A stretch of 18,778 nucleotides of DNA from assembly GCA_964450725.1 (NCBI GenBank), contig CAYVGO010000046.1:1-18778 (forward strand), given 5' to 3'. The translations under genes were made by a program, and so were the position numbers. Every line of letters starts with the position of its first letter. Positions within the stretch are counted from its first letter, which is position 1. Shown one piece after another: positions 6,861 to 15,019 of this stretch. Under the pieces are notes generated by a model. It was not told the origin of the DNA, ran no database searches, and saw only the letters and a list, made by a program, of their open reading frames with translations. This DNA comes from CAYVGO01 sp964450725. GTDB taxonomy: Bacteria; Bacteroidota; Bacteroidia; Bacteroidales; UBA932.

Positions 6861-6934
6861 GGCCCCATAGCTCAACTGAATAGAGTATCTGACTTCGGAT
6901 CAGACGGTTGAAGGTTTGAATCCTTCTGGGGTCA
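6861..6934 (+). tRNA. tRNA-Arg (anticodon TCG)
   Basis: 74-base cloverleaf: acceptor GGCCCCA with TGGGGTC, anticodon stem TCTGA/TCAGA with loop CTTCGGA and anticodon TCG at 6895-6897, same T arm as the upstream tRNA, discriminator A at 6934, CCA not encoded. It should read CGA and CGG. It lies 84 bp after the ACG tRNA and is probably on the same transcript. It differs from that tRNA at only seven positions. Confidence 0.97.
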
Positions 6935-7037
6935 CTTTTCTACAATTTCTTTTCATTCGCAAATAATTTAACAGTTGGTTATATAGAAAATACATGTCAA
7001 GACATCTCTCCTTTTTTAGTCTAAAACGACATAAGTA

Positions 7038-7072
7038 TTCTGTTCTTAAAACATTCTTTGGTATTGCCTTTG
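7038..7072 (+). promoter_or_regulatory. Possible rho promoter
   Basis: TGCCTTTG at 7065-7072 matches the TAnnTTTG box except for G in place of A; TTCTG at 7038-7042 is a weak -33 candidate with slightly long spacing. The predicted leader to the rho ATG would be about 40 bases. Pattern match only. Confidence 0.35.
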
Positions 7073-7121
7073 CAAAACATACTATCTCTTTACAATTTTA
7101 TTACTAACCTATAACAATTTT

Positions 7122-8738
7122 ATGTACGACATTTCAACGCTTAACTCTCTCTCTATTGAGGAATTAAGGACTATTGCCGAAAACTTACACGTTAAAAAAG
7201 TGAAAACCTTAGACCAAGAAGCCTTAATTTACAAAATCTTAGACGAACAAGCGATACAAGCATCGAAAGGTGTTTTAAATACAACCGAAAAAAAAGATAA
7301 CCCCGGAGAAAATTCAAAAAAAGACCGTAAACGTACTACGCGCGTTATTCAAAATTCAAATGACAGACCTAAAAATAAAGAGGTTCCTGTCCCTATAGAA
7401 AAACAAACAGAAAAAAAACAAGAAAATAATACTCCTGTGCCTCTGGTAGAAAATGCCGAATCATCGGTTAGTAATCATCAGGCTGATACACTACAAGAGT
7501 CATCAAAGATTCTCGACAATAAAAAACAAAAAAATAAAAAGGATAATAACCCAACAAACAATAGCCAACAAAGTTCCTCTACTGAAAACAACAATAACAA
7601 AGAGCGAGAAAAAGCAGAATTTATTGCAAACATAGAAGCTACCGGAGTTTTGGAGATTATTCCCGACGGCTATGGGTTTTTACGTTCTCCAGAATATAAT
7701 TATTTTTCATCACCGGACGATATATACGTATCCCATTCACAAGTTAAACTCTTGGGTTTAAAAACCGGAGATACCGTAACAGGACAAATTCGTCCGCCGA
7801 GAGAAAATGAAAAATTTTTTCCCCTCATCAAAATTCTTGAAGTGAATGGTCGTAGCACGGATTATATTCGAGACAGGCAATCTTTTGATCACCTTACGCC
7901 TGTTTTTCCCGATGTTAAATTTGATTTAACAGGAAGTAATCACAACACTCTATCAATGCGAGTTGTGGATTTATTTTCACCTATAGGGAAAGGACAACGT
8001 GGACTGATTGTAGCACAGCCAAAAACGGGAAAAACCGTACTGTTAAAACAAGTTGCCAACGCCATTGCTGAAAATCATCCGGAGGTTTTTATGATTGTGT
8101 TATTGATTGACGAGCGTCCAGAAGAAGTTACGGATATGGCTCGAAGTGTAAAGGCGGAAGTCGTGGCCTCTACGTTTGACGAACCGGCTGAAAAACATGT
8201 AAAAGTAGCCAATATTGTATTAGAAAAGGCAAAACGATTGGTTGAGTGCGGACATGATGTAGTGATTTTGTTAGATTCCATTACCCGTTTGGCACGCGCC
8301 TACAACACAGTGCAACCAGCCTCAGGTAAAGTTTTAAGTGGAGGTGTTGATGCCAACGCATTACAGAAACCTAAAAGATTCTTTGGAGCTGCAAGAAATA
8401 TTGAAAACGGCGGCTCACTGACTATACTGGCGACTGCATTAATTGATACAGGATCAAAAATGGACGAAGTTATTTTTGAAGAATTTAAGGGTACAGGAAA
8501 TATGGAATTGCAGTTAGACCGAAGACTTGCCAACAAGCGTGTATTTCCTGCAGTTGACGTAACTTTAAGCAGCACAAGAAGGGACGATGCTTTACATACA
8601 AAAGATACACTATCTAAAATGTGGATATTGCGTAATTATTTAAGTGATATGAATGCTGTTGAAGCAATGGAATTTTTACAACAACGGATGCTAAGAACAG
8701 AAAACAATGATGAGTTTTTAGCCACAATGAATAAGTAG
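7122..8738 (+). CDS. rho: Transcription termination factor Rho
   Basis: RNA-dependent helicase/ATPase that ends transcription, active as a hexamer. Of 538 residues, about 5-45 form the N-terminal Rho_N helical domain; about 50-165 are a low-complexity Asn/Lys/Gln/Ser-rich insert; about 173-243 form the RNA-binding cold-shock domain (GVLEIIPDGYGFLRS). The ATPase core has Walker A AQPKTGKT at 298-305, IDERPEEVTDM near 329, Walker B LLDSITRLARAYN (Asp385), Q-loop LSGGVDANAL at 405-414 and the EEFKGTGNMELQLDRR region near 452. All key residues are present. It is longer than E. coli Rho because of the insert, a habit of Bacteroidota. kdsA starts 7 bp after the stop, so both are probably on one transcript. 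Confidence 0.98.
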   Translation: MYDISTLNSLSIEELRTIAENLHVKKVKTLDQEALIYKILDEQAIQASKGVLNTTEKKDNPGENSKKDRKRTTRVIQNSNDRPKNKEVPVPIEKQTEKKQENNTPVPLVENAESSVSNHQADTLQESSKILDNKKQKNKKDNNPTNNSQQSSSTENNNNKEREKAEFIANIEATGVLEIIPDGYGFLRSPEYNYFSSPDDIYVSHSQVKLLGLKTGDTVTGQIRPPRENEKFFPLIKILEVNGRSTDYIRDRQSFDHLTPVFPDVKFDLTGSNHNTLSMRVVDLFSPIGKGQRGLIVAQPKTGKTVLLKQVANAIAENHPEVFMIVLLIDERPEEVTDMARSVKAEVVASTFDEPAEKHVKVANIVLEKAKRLVECGHDVVILLDSITRLARAYNTVQPASGKVLSGGVDANALQKPKRFFGAARNIENGGSLTILATALIDTGSKMDEVIFEEFKGTGNMELQLDRRLANKRVFPAVDVTLSSTRRDDALHTKDTLSKMWILRNYLSDMNAVEAMEFLQQRMLRTENNDEFLATMNK

Positions 8739-8745
8739 TTGACCT

Positions 8746-9552
8746 ATGAATTATGAGGTATTAAGTAATAAATCTACGAATTTCTTTCTGATTGCGGGAC
8801 CTTGTGTTATTGAAAGTGAACAACTATGTTTCGATGTGGCTTCTCACATTATAGAAATCACTACAAAACTCAATATTCCTTACATATTTAAGGCTTCATA
8901 CCGTAAAGCGAACCGTTCCAGTAAGAATTCTTTTAAAGGGATTGGAGATGAAGCGGGATTAGCAGTTTTACAAAAAATCAAAGAAGATTTACATATCCCT
9001 ATTATTACAGACATACATTTACCTGAGGAGGCTGCATTAGCCTCTTCTTATGGTATAGATATTTTACAAATTCCCGCTTTTTTATGCCGGCAAACTGATT
9101 TATTAGAAGCAGCTGCACAAACAGGTAAAATTGTGAATATCAAAAAAGGTCAGTTTTTATCGCCCGAAGTAATGAAATTTGTGGCAGAAAAAGTAGAAAG
9201 TTATGGTAATCAAAAAATTATATTGACGGAACGCGGAGTAAGTTTTGGGTATCATGATCTGTTAGTAGATTACAGGGGAATTCCTACAATGCAGCAATTT
9301 GGTTATCCTGTTGTACTTGATGTTACTCACTCATTACAACAACCCAACCAAATTGGCGGCGTTACGGGTGGTCGCCCGGACATGATAGCCACACTTTCCA
9401 AAGCCGCTATAGCTATTGGTACTGACGGATTGTTTATGGAAACTCACCCTGAACCAAGTACCGCCAAATCAGACGGTGCAAATATGCTTCCTCTGCATGA
9501 GTTAGAATCTCTACTAAACTCATTAGTAAAGATTCGGCAAGCCATTATATAA
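8746..9552 (+). CDS. kdsA: 3-deoxy-8-phosphooctulonate synthase (Kdo-8-P synthase)
   Basis: Condenses phosphoenolpyruvate with arabinose 5-phosphate to Kdo-8-phosphate, for the LPS inner core. The 268 residues form a complete barrel with IAGPCVIESEQ at 16-26, SYRKANRSSKNSFKG at 51-65, TDIHLPEEA near 88, LTERGVSFGY near 160, DVTHSLQQP at 192-200 and GGRPDMI near 208. Cys20, His195, Glu232 and Asp243 fall where the metal ligands sit in the Aquifex enzyme (Cys11, His185, Glu222, Asp233). The E. coli metal-free class has Asn in place of this Cys, so this is inferred to be the metal-dependent class. The gene sits 7 bp behind rho; a weak hairpin follows the stop. Confidence 0.97.
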   Translation: MNYEVLSNKSTNFFLIAGPCVIESEQLCFDVASHIIEITTKLNIPYIFKASYRKANRSSKNSFKGIGDEAGLAVLQKIKEDLHIPIITDIHLPEEAALASSYGIDILQIPAFLCRQTDLLEAAAQTGKIVNIKKGQFLSPEVMKFVAEKVESYGNQKIILTERGVSFGYHDLLVDYRGIPTMQQFGYPVVLDVTHSLQQPNQIGGVTGGRPDMIATLSKAAIAIGTDGLFMETHPEPSTAKSDGANMLPLHELESLLNSLVKIRQAII

Positions 9553-9560
9553 AGATGTTG

Positions 9561-9588
9561 ACTTTAGTACCCTAAGGGTAGTGTAAGT
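9561..9588 (+). terminator. Stem-loop after rho-kdsA
   Basis: TACCC/GGGTA with a TAA loop (9568-9580), extended by ACTT/AAGT across a small internal loop. It begins 9 bases after the kdsA stop. No T-run follows, so termination strength is doubtful; it may act only as an mRNA 3' end. Confidence 0.35.
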
Positions 9589-9645
9589 ATAATTTATCTG
9601 TAAATCCTAAATCTGTTTCGCTTGATGGGTTAATTCAAGAAAAAT

Positions 9646-9659
9646 TTGCAAATTTGCAA
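9646..9659. promoter_or_regulatory. 14-bp perfect palindrome upstream of the porE-like gene
   Basis: TTGCAAATTTGCAA is its own reverse complement and ends 27 bp before the ATG at 9687. It overlaps ATTTG sequences that resemble degenerate -7 boxes (9641-9648, 9649-9656), so it could be an operator over the promoter of the 9687-13727 cluster. No regulator gene is next to it. Chance in AT-rich DNA cannot be excluded. Confidence 0.4.
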
Positions 9660-9686
9660 CATTAAACCAAAAATTATCCTTAAAAG

Positions 9687-11750
9687 ATGAAAATTGTTTT
9701 ATTTGAAAAGTTTTATCAACACTGCTTTAGAGTAATTTTGTGCGTATTTCTTGTAGTTTGTTGGAGTGTAGGATTTTCATCTACAAAACATGTTGAAAAG
9801 TTAACTTACAAACAGCGAAAAAAAATTGAATCCTTAGTCAAACAAGCCGAAACATCATACGCTCGTAAGGAACTCTCGAAGGCAATCACTCAATATAACG
9901 AGGCATTTTACATCAATCCCAATAATCCTCAGATTTGCTATCGATTAGGAAAATTATATTATGAAGCAAATCCCAAAAACCTTTACTCCAAAGTTTTTTT
10001 TGAGCGATGTTTAGCATTAGATCCGACAGGAGTGGAAGATGTTTTTTACTATTTAGGGCTATATTATTATACTGAATATAATTTTGAAAAAGCCAAGCAA
10101 ATGTTTGAAAAACAATTGCTTTCCACGATAGACTCTTTGTATTTAAAGGATTTAAATTTAAAATTAAAGCAGTCTCTTACTGGAATACGTCTAATGAAAA
10201 ATCCTGTGAATTGTATTGTTCGAAATTTGGGAACAACGGTCAATTCTGAATATGCTGATTATGCCCCGCTGATCACTGCCGATGGATTAACCTTACTTTT
10301 TACCTCACGAAGAGGTGTTCCAGGCGAGCCAAAAACTCATGACAATAAGTATTTTGAACATTTATATACTACTACAAGAGATTCATTGTGGTTGCCATGG
10401 AAAACTCCCTATTACGCTGACATCAATGAAAACGGAAAGCATACGGCAGCTGTAGGTATGTCTAACGACGGACAAAAAATAATTATTTATAACAGTCATC
10501 ATTCCGGAGATTTATATGAAGCACAATTAGAGGGAATACGTTTTTCAACACCTCAAAAAATGTCGGACTCCATTAATAGCAACCATCATGACAATTCTGC
10601 TTCCTACAGTTATGACGGAAGAACACTTTTTTTTACTTCTGACAAATTGGGAGGTTTGGGTAAACATGACATTTATAAAATTACACAAAATGAAGACGGT
10701 ACTTGGAACAGTCCCGAAATTTTAGATTCAACGGTCAATACTATTGGTGATGAAATGACAGTCTTTGCCCACCCAGATGGTAAAACCCTTTACTTTTCTT
10801 CTGACGGTCATGAGGGTATCGGAGGATTAGATATTTTCAAAACTGTTTATCAAGATGGAATGTGGAGTAAACCTGAAAATATTGGTTATCCTATCAATAC
10901 TATTGAAGATGATGTTTTTTTTACCATAACTGCCGATAACAGGCAAGCATTTTATTCGGCCATACGTCCTGAAGGTTTAGGAGATTTGGATATTTATTCA
11001 ATTTTCTTCACCGGCAATAAAAAACCATTACTGAACACTATACATGATGTTTTCATGGCAAGTTCTCCATTGGCAGAACGTACTTACCAATGGAAATCTC
11101 TTGGAGATGTAAAATCATCTTCTCCGTCATTAACGCTCTTCAAAGGAGTTGTATTGGACAGCGAAACCAATCTACCTTTAGGGGCAAAAATTACGATTTA
11201 TGACAACAATAAAGACAGTTTAATCTCCTCTCTGACTTCAAATTCCGTCACCGGAAAATTCTTAGTCGCTTTACCCGCAGGACGTAATTATTCTCTCTTT
11301 GTACAACACCAAGATTACCTTTTCTATTCTCAAAATTTTAATCTGCCACCCAAAATAAGTTTTAGAGAAGAAAATAAAATCATCAAACTTCTCTCTGTCA
11401 ATTTGGGAGAAACCATTGTACTGAACAATCTCTTTTTTGCGACCAATGAGTATCAGTTGCAAGAAAATTCTTTACCTGAATTAAATGTTATAAAACAGTT
11501 ATTGACCGATTATCCTAATCTGAAAATTGAAATTACAGGACATACAGACAATACAGGAACAGAAAAAAATAATCTTATTCTTTCTGAAAAGCGAGCAGAA
11601 AGTGTAGCACAATGGTTAGTCAACCACTGTATTGACAACTCAAGGGTACTGACCAAAGGTTATGGTAGCCGTAAATCTCTTAACAATAACTCAACAGAAC
11701 AATTGCGGCAACTTAACAGACGCATAGAACTTACAATCATCAATTACTAA
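9687..11750 (+). CDS. porE: PorE-like TPR/PD40/OmpA envelope protein
   Basis: A 687-residue exported protein. The N-terminus has a basic segment and a hydrophobic stretch (about 16-30), then TPR-like helices (about 45-145), PD40/WD40-like propeller repeats (about 185-440, with YADYAPLITADG, SASYSYDGRTLFFTSD, GDEMTVFAHPDGKTLYFSSD and GGLDIFK), a carboxypeptidase-type regulatory beta domain (about 482-555) and an OmpA C-terminal domain (about 572-687) with GHTDNTG (Asp621) and Arg636 for binding peptidoglycan. This domain order matches PorE of the Porphyromonas gingivalis T9SS. PorE is a lipoprotein there; I see no convincing lipobox here. Paralogues with this layout exist, so the PorE identity is probable, not certain. 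The symporter gene follows after 16 bp. Confidence 0.75.
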   Translation: MKIVLFEKFYQHCFRVILCVFLVVCWSVGFSSTKHVEKLTYKQRKKIESLVKQAETSYARKELSKAITQYNEAFYINPNNPQICYRLGKLYYEANPKNLYSKVFFERCLALDPTGVEDVFYYLGLYYYTEYNFEKAKQMFEKQLLSTIDSLYLKDLNLKLKQSLTGIRLMKNPVNCIVRNLGTTVNSEYADYAPLITADGLTLLFTSRRGVPGEPKTHDNKYFEHLYTTTRDSLWLPWKTPYYADINENGKHTAAVGMSNDGQKIIIYNSHHSGDLYEAQLEGIRFSTPQKMSDSINSNHHDNSASYSYDGRTLFFTSDKLGGLGKHDIYKITQNEDGTWNSPEILDSTVNTIGDEMTVFAHPDGKTLYFSSDGHEGIGGLDIFKTVYQDGMWSKPENIGYPINTIEDDVFFTITADNRQAFYSAIRPEGLGDLDIYSIFFTGNKKPLLNTIHDVFMASSPLAERTYQWKSLGDVKSSSPSLTLFKGVVLDSETNLPLGAKITIYDNNKDSLISSLTSNSVTGKFLVALPAGRNYSLFVQHQDYLFYSQNFNLPPKISFREENKIIKLLSVNLGETIVLNNLFFATNEYQLQENSLPELNVIKQLLTDYPNLKIEITGHTDNTGTEKNNLILSEKRAESVAQWLVNHCIDNSRVLTKGYGSRKSLNNNSTEQLRQLNRRIELTIINY

Positions 11751-11766
11751 TACAAATTTCATCTTT

Positions 11767-13107
11767 ATGACTCGAGAAAAATTCTCTACACGTATCGGTA
11801 TTTTATTAGCCCTTGCCGGATCGGCTATAGGACTGGGAAATTTATGGAAATTTCCTTACGAAGTGGGTAGTAATGGTGGAGGTACATTTATTCTTTTCTA
11901 CATCCTGATTATGATATTTTTGTGCATTCCTGTCATGATTGCCGAAATTGTTGTAGGACGATATACTCATAAAAATATTATCCACTCTTTTATTGAAATT
12001 TCGGGTAAAAGAAGTTGGGGATTTATCGGAGTTATCGGTTTTAGTGCAGCATTTACCATCATGGCATTTTACAGTGTTGTCGGCGGCTGGACAATAGAAT
12101 ATTTGTGGAATTCCATCATAGGAACATTCAACGGTTTTGATGTTCCGCAATTAGAACAATATTTTAACGAATTTCATAAAAATGCAGAAAGACCTGTCAT
12201 TATGACTTTCTTCTTTATGGCAATTTCGACCTTAATTGTAATGTTAGGAATTGTAAAGGGTATTGAAAGGATGTCTAAAATATTTATGCCCTTATTGTTA
12301 TTTTTCATCATTATCCTTGCCTGTGAATCTCTTTTTTCGTCAGGTGACAATGACGGATTAGAATTTCTTTTTACATTTAACCCCGATTATTTTAACTCCA
12401 AAACATTACTGGAAGCGTTGGGACAAGCCTTTTTTTCTTTAAGTTTGGGCATGGGAGTTTTGGTAACTTATGGTTCATATATGAAAAAAAGAGAAAATAT
12501 TGTCAAAATGGCTTTTTCTGTTGCTGCTTTAGATCTATTTTTTGCATTAATGGCGGCCATAGCGATTATTCCTACATTGTTTAGTTTCGGCATTTCTCCT
12601 GAAGAAGGAAAAGGCATGGCGTTCATCGTTTTTCCTTCGGTGTTACAAAAAATCGGAGGAAGTCAATTCTTGATGATTATCTTTTTTTCTGTCTTTTTAT
12701 TAGCCGCCATCACTTCCTCTATTTCAATCTTAGAAGTAGTAGTTTCTTTTATTACCGATAAGTTTGCCATCAATCGTAAAAAAGCAACAGTAATCATTGT
12801 TTTGATTGCTTTTATGCTTTCCATTGTCTGCTCACTTTCATTCGGTAAGTTTTCTAACCTTACACTATTTGGAGAAAATATTTTTGGTATATTCGATTAT
12901 ATTGCTTCAAACATTTTATTACCTTTGGGTGGAATCTGTACTTCGCTTTTTGTCGGGTGGAGATTTAATAAAGAAGTCGTAAAGCAAGAACTCTCCAATG
13001 ATAACTCTATTAAATTATATGGATTCAAGTTATTATTGTTTGCATTGCGTTACATAGCACCCATTGGAATTACTATAATTTTATTACAAAGTATCGGATT
13101 GTTTTAA
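11767..13107 (+). CDS. SNF/NSS-family sodium-dependent transporter
   Basis: Inner-membrane Na+ symporter of the neurotransmitter:sodium symporter family (LeuT fold), 446 residues and about 11-12 helices, the shorter bacterial form. Helix 1 carries GSAIGLGNLWKFPY (18-31), the unwound Na+/substrate-binding segment. Further family blocks are GGGTFILFYILI at 37-48, the FFSLSLGMGVLVTYGSY segment near 222 and the SSISILEVVVSF segment near 318. The substrate is probably an amino acid or small amine, but cannot be read from sequence. It lies 16 bp after the PorE-like gene and 17 bp before the nucleoside kinase, so the three may be co-transcribed although their functions look unrelated. Confidence 0.93.
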   Translation: MTREKFSTRIGILLALAGSAIGLGNLWKFPYEVGSNGGGTFILFYILIMIFLCIPVMIAEIVVGRYTHKNIIHSFIEISGKRSWGFIGVIGFSAAFTIMAFYSVVGGWTIEYLWNSIIGTFNGFDVPQLEQYFNEFHKNAERPVIMTFFFMAISTLIVMLGIVKGIERMSKIFMPLLLFFIIILACESLFSSGDNDGLEFLFTFNPDYFNSKTLLEALGQAFFSLSLGMGVLVTYGSYMKKRENIVKMAFSVAALDLFFALMAAIAIIPTLFSFGISPEEGKGMAFIVFPSVLQKIGGSQFLMIIFFSVFLLAAITSSISILEVVVSFITDKFAINRKKATVIIVLIAFMLSIVCSLSFGKFSNLTLFGENIFGIFDYIASNILLPLGGICTSLFVGWRFNKEVVKQELSNDNSIKLYGFKLLLFALRYIAPIGITIILLQSIGLF

Positions 13108-13124
13108 CTTTAAAATCAACTTTT

Positions 13125-13727
13125 ATGTACATTGCCATCGCTGGAAATATCGGAAGCGGAAAAACAACCCTAACCCAACTTATTGCCGACAAAATGAACT
13201 GCCAAGCCGATTTTGACGACAGTAACAATAATCCTTATATTTATGATTTTTATGCCGATATGCAACGATGGGCATTCCATCTCCAAGTTTATTTTTTGAA
13301 TCACCGTTTCAGACGTATTGTTACCTTGCGACAGCAATACAAAAATATAGTACAGGATAGAACTGTCTTTGAAGATGCTTATGTTTTTGCTAAAAATTTA
13401 CATGGCATGCAGTTGCTCAATACTACAGATTATAATACCTACATTGAACTTTTTCAATTATTGACAGATTTAATTCCTCCACCAGACTTGGTAATCTATC
13501 TCAAGGCCCCTGTAGAAACCCTTTTACAACAAATTGAAGGAAGAGGAAGAGCATACGAAAAAGGAATCCGCATTGATTACTTGAATAGTCTCAACAATCA
13601 TTACAACCACTGGTTTGAAAGTTATACAGGGGAAAAAATGGTCATTGAGGCCGGAAAATATAATTTTTCTGAGAACCCTAAAGACTGCGAAGAGATTATT
13701 AAAATAATCAAACATAGATTACTATAG
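13125..13727 (+). CDS. Deoxynucleoside kinase (dAK/dGK/dCK family)
   Basis: Phosphorylates deoxynucleosides to monophosphates using ATP, for dNTP salvage. The 200 residues are complete: P-loop GNIGSGKTT at 7-15; NNNPYIYDFYADMQRWAF near 34-51 and LQVYFLNHRF near 53, typical of the family; the Asp-Arg of QDRTVFED at 77-84, which holds the substrate and catalysis; and a LID segment RGRAYEKGIRIDYL at 140-153. Which deoxynucleoside it prefers is not clear. It ends a tight three-gene run; about 150 bp of AT-rich sequence without a gene follows. Confidence 0.93.
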   Translation: MYIAIAGNIGSGKTTLTQLIADKMNCQADFDDSNNNPYIYDFYADMQRWAFHLQVYFLNHRFRRIVTLRQQYKNIVQDRTVFEDAYVFAKNLHGMQLLNTTDYNTYIELFQLLTDLIPPPDLVIYLKAPVETLLQQIEGRGRAYEKGIRIDYLNSLNNHYNHWFESYTGEKMVIEAGKYNFSENPKDCEEIIKIIKHRLL

Positions 13728-13876
13728 ATAAAGTAATTGCGATTTGACCTACAGACACCTACCGATCTCTGTATTTTAAGTTCAAATTTAATCGTTATGA
13801 AATCCTCTCTTCAAATAGTAAATTATTGAAAATAATTGGCTAACATTGCAACTTAAATTGTTATTTGCGAATTACT

Positions 13877-15019
13877 ATGTTATTGAAAGATGTTATCGGG
13901 CAAGCGGACGTAAAAAAATTACTGCGGGACAATATTAATACCGGACGCATTAGTCATGCACAACTTTTTGAAGGCGCAGAAGGTACGGGAAATCTACCAT
14001 TAGCCTTAGCCTATGTGCAATACTTATTCTGTAAAAATAAGACTGAAGATGATGCTTGCGGAACTTGTAACGACTGTCATAAAATACAAAAGTTGATACA
14101 TCCTGATGTACATTTGGTATTTCCTGTCAATAGTACAAAAAAAGATGAGAAAAATCCTACGGCAGACACATTCATCAAAGATTTCAGAGATATTATTCTT
14201 CAAAATCCTTATATGACAGAATATCAGTGGTACTTACATTTAGGTATTGAAAATAAGCAGGGAAATATCAGTAAGTATGAAGCCGAAGAGATTATCAGAA
14301 AGATGAATATCAAACCCTTTGAAGCACAATACGGAGTAATAATTTTGTGGTTACCGGAAAGAATGAATGTACAAGCATCTAACATGTTGCTAAAACTTGT
14401 TGAAGAACCGCCGGAAAATAAACTCTTTATTATGGTTACGCAAAATGCCAACCAAATTATCGCTACCATAAGATCAAGGACTCAACGGATTAAAATACCC
14501 CGTATTGATGAAGCATCTTTAGCCAAAGCCATTACAGACAAGTTGCAATATACTCCCGAAAAAAGTTTGGAATTGGCACGTGTAGCACAAGGAAGTTACA
14601 GTGAAGTCCTCAATTTAGTGGAGATGAATGTCGAAAGGCAAGAGAATTTTGAGAACTTTAGAGATTTGATGAGATTAGCTGTACAACCTCGCGTAGAAGC
14701 GAAAATACAGATGTTGAAGTGGGCAGAAAAGATGGCAAAATATAACCGTGAGCAACAAAAATCATTCTGTGTGAATGCTCAACGAATGATCCGTGAGAAC
14801 TTAATGCTACACCAAAACTTAGAACAAATTACCTATCTTGCCGGTGAAGAGTTAGAATTCAGTCGGAAGTTTTCACCTTATATACACTTCAGGAATTCTC
14901 CCATTCTTTGTCAACTTTTTAATGATGCTCACAGACACATTATCCAAAATGGTAACGGGCAAATTATCTTTACTGACTTGGTGCTTAAAATGGGTAAACT
15001 GATTTCCAAAGAGCAATGA
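13877..15019 (+). CDS. holB: DNA polymerase III subunit delta prime
   Basis: Clamp-loader subunit of the replicative polymerase. It has the AAA+ fold start (LLKDVIGQ, then ISHAQLFEG at 25-33) and a zinc module with Cys52, Cys61, Cys64 and Cys67 (CGTCNDCHK). The P-loop position reads GAEGTGNL: the Lys needed for ATP binding is Asn, as expected for the non-ATP-binding delta prime rather than gamma/tau. The SRC-type motif reads ATIRSRTQRIKIPR. I start at the ATG at 13877 (380 residues, opening with the conserved LLKDVIGQ); an in-frame TTG at 13865 would add four residues. The stop overlaps the next start (ATGA), so the rRNA methyltransferase gene is translationally coupled. Confidence 0.9.
   Translation: MLLKDVIGQADVKKLLRDNINTGRISHAQLFEGAEGTGNLPLALAYVQYLFCKNKTEDDACGTCNDCHKIQKLIHPDVHLVFPVNSTKKDEKNPTADTFIKDFRDIILQNPYMTEYQWYLHLGIENKQGNISKYEAEEIIRKMNIKPFEAQYGVIILWLPERMNVQASNMLLKLVEEPPENKLFIMVTQNANQIIATIRSRTQRIKIPRIDEASLAKAITDKLQYTPEKSLELARVAQGSYSEVLNLVEMNVERQENFENFRDLMRLAVQPRVEAKIQMLKWAEKMAKYNREQQKSFCVNAQRMIRENLMLHQNLEQITYLAGEELEFSRKFSPYIHFRNSPILCQLFNDAHRHIIQNGNGQIIFTDLVLKMGKLISKEQ

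Noticed and set aside
13751..13772. ACAGA/TCTGT stem after the nucleoside kinase gene as a terminator
   Set aside because: Five pairs with a 12-base loop is too weak to call.
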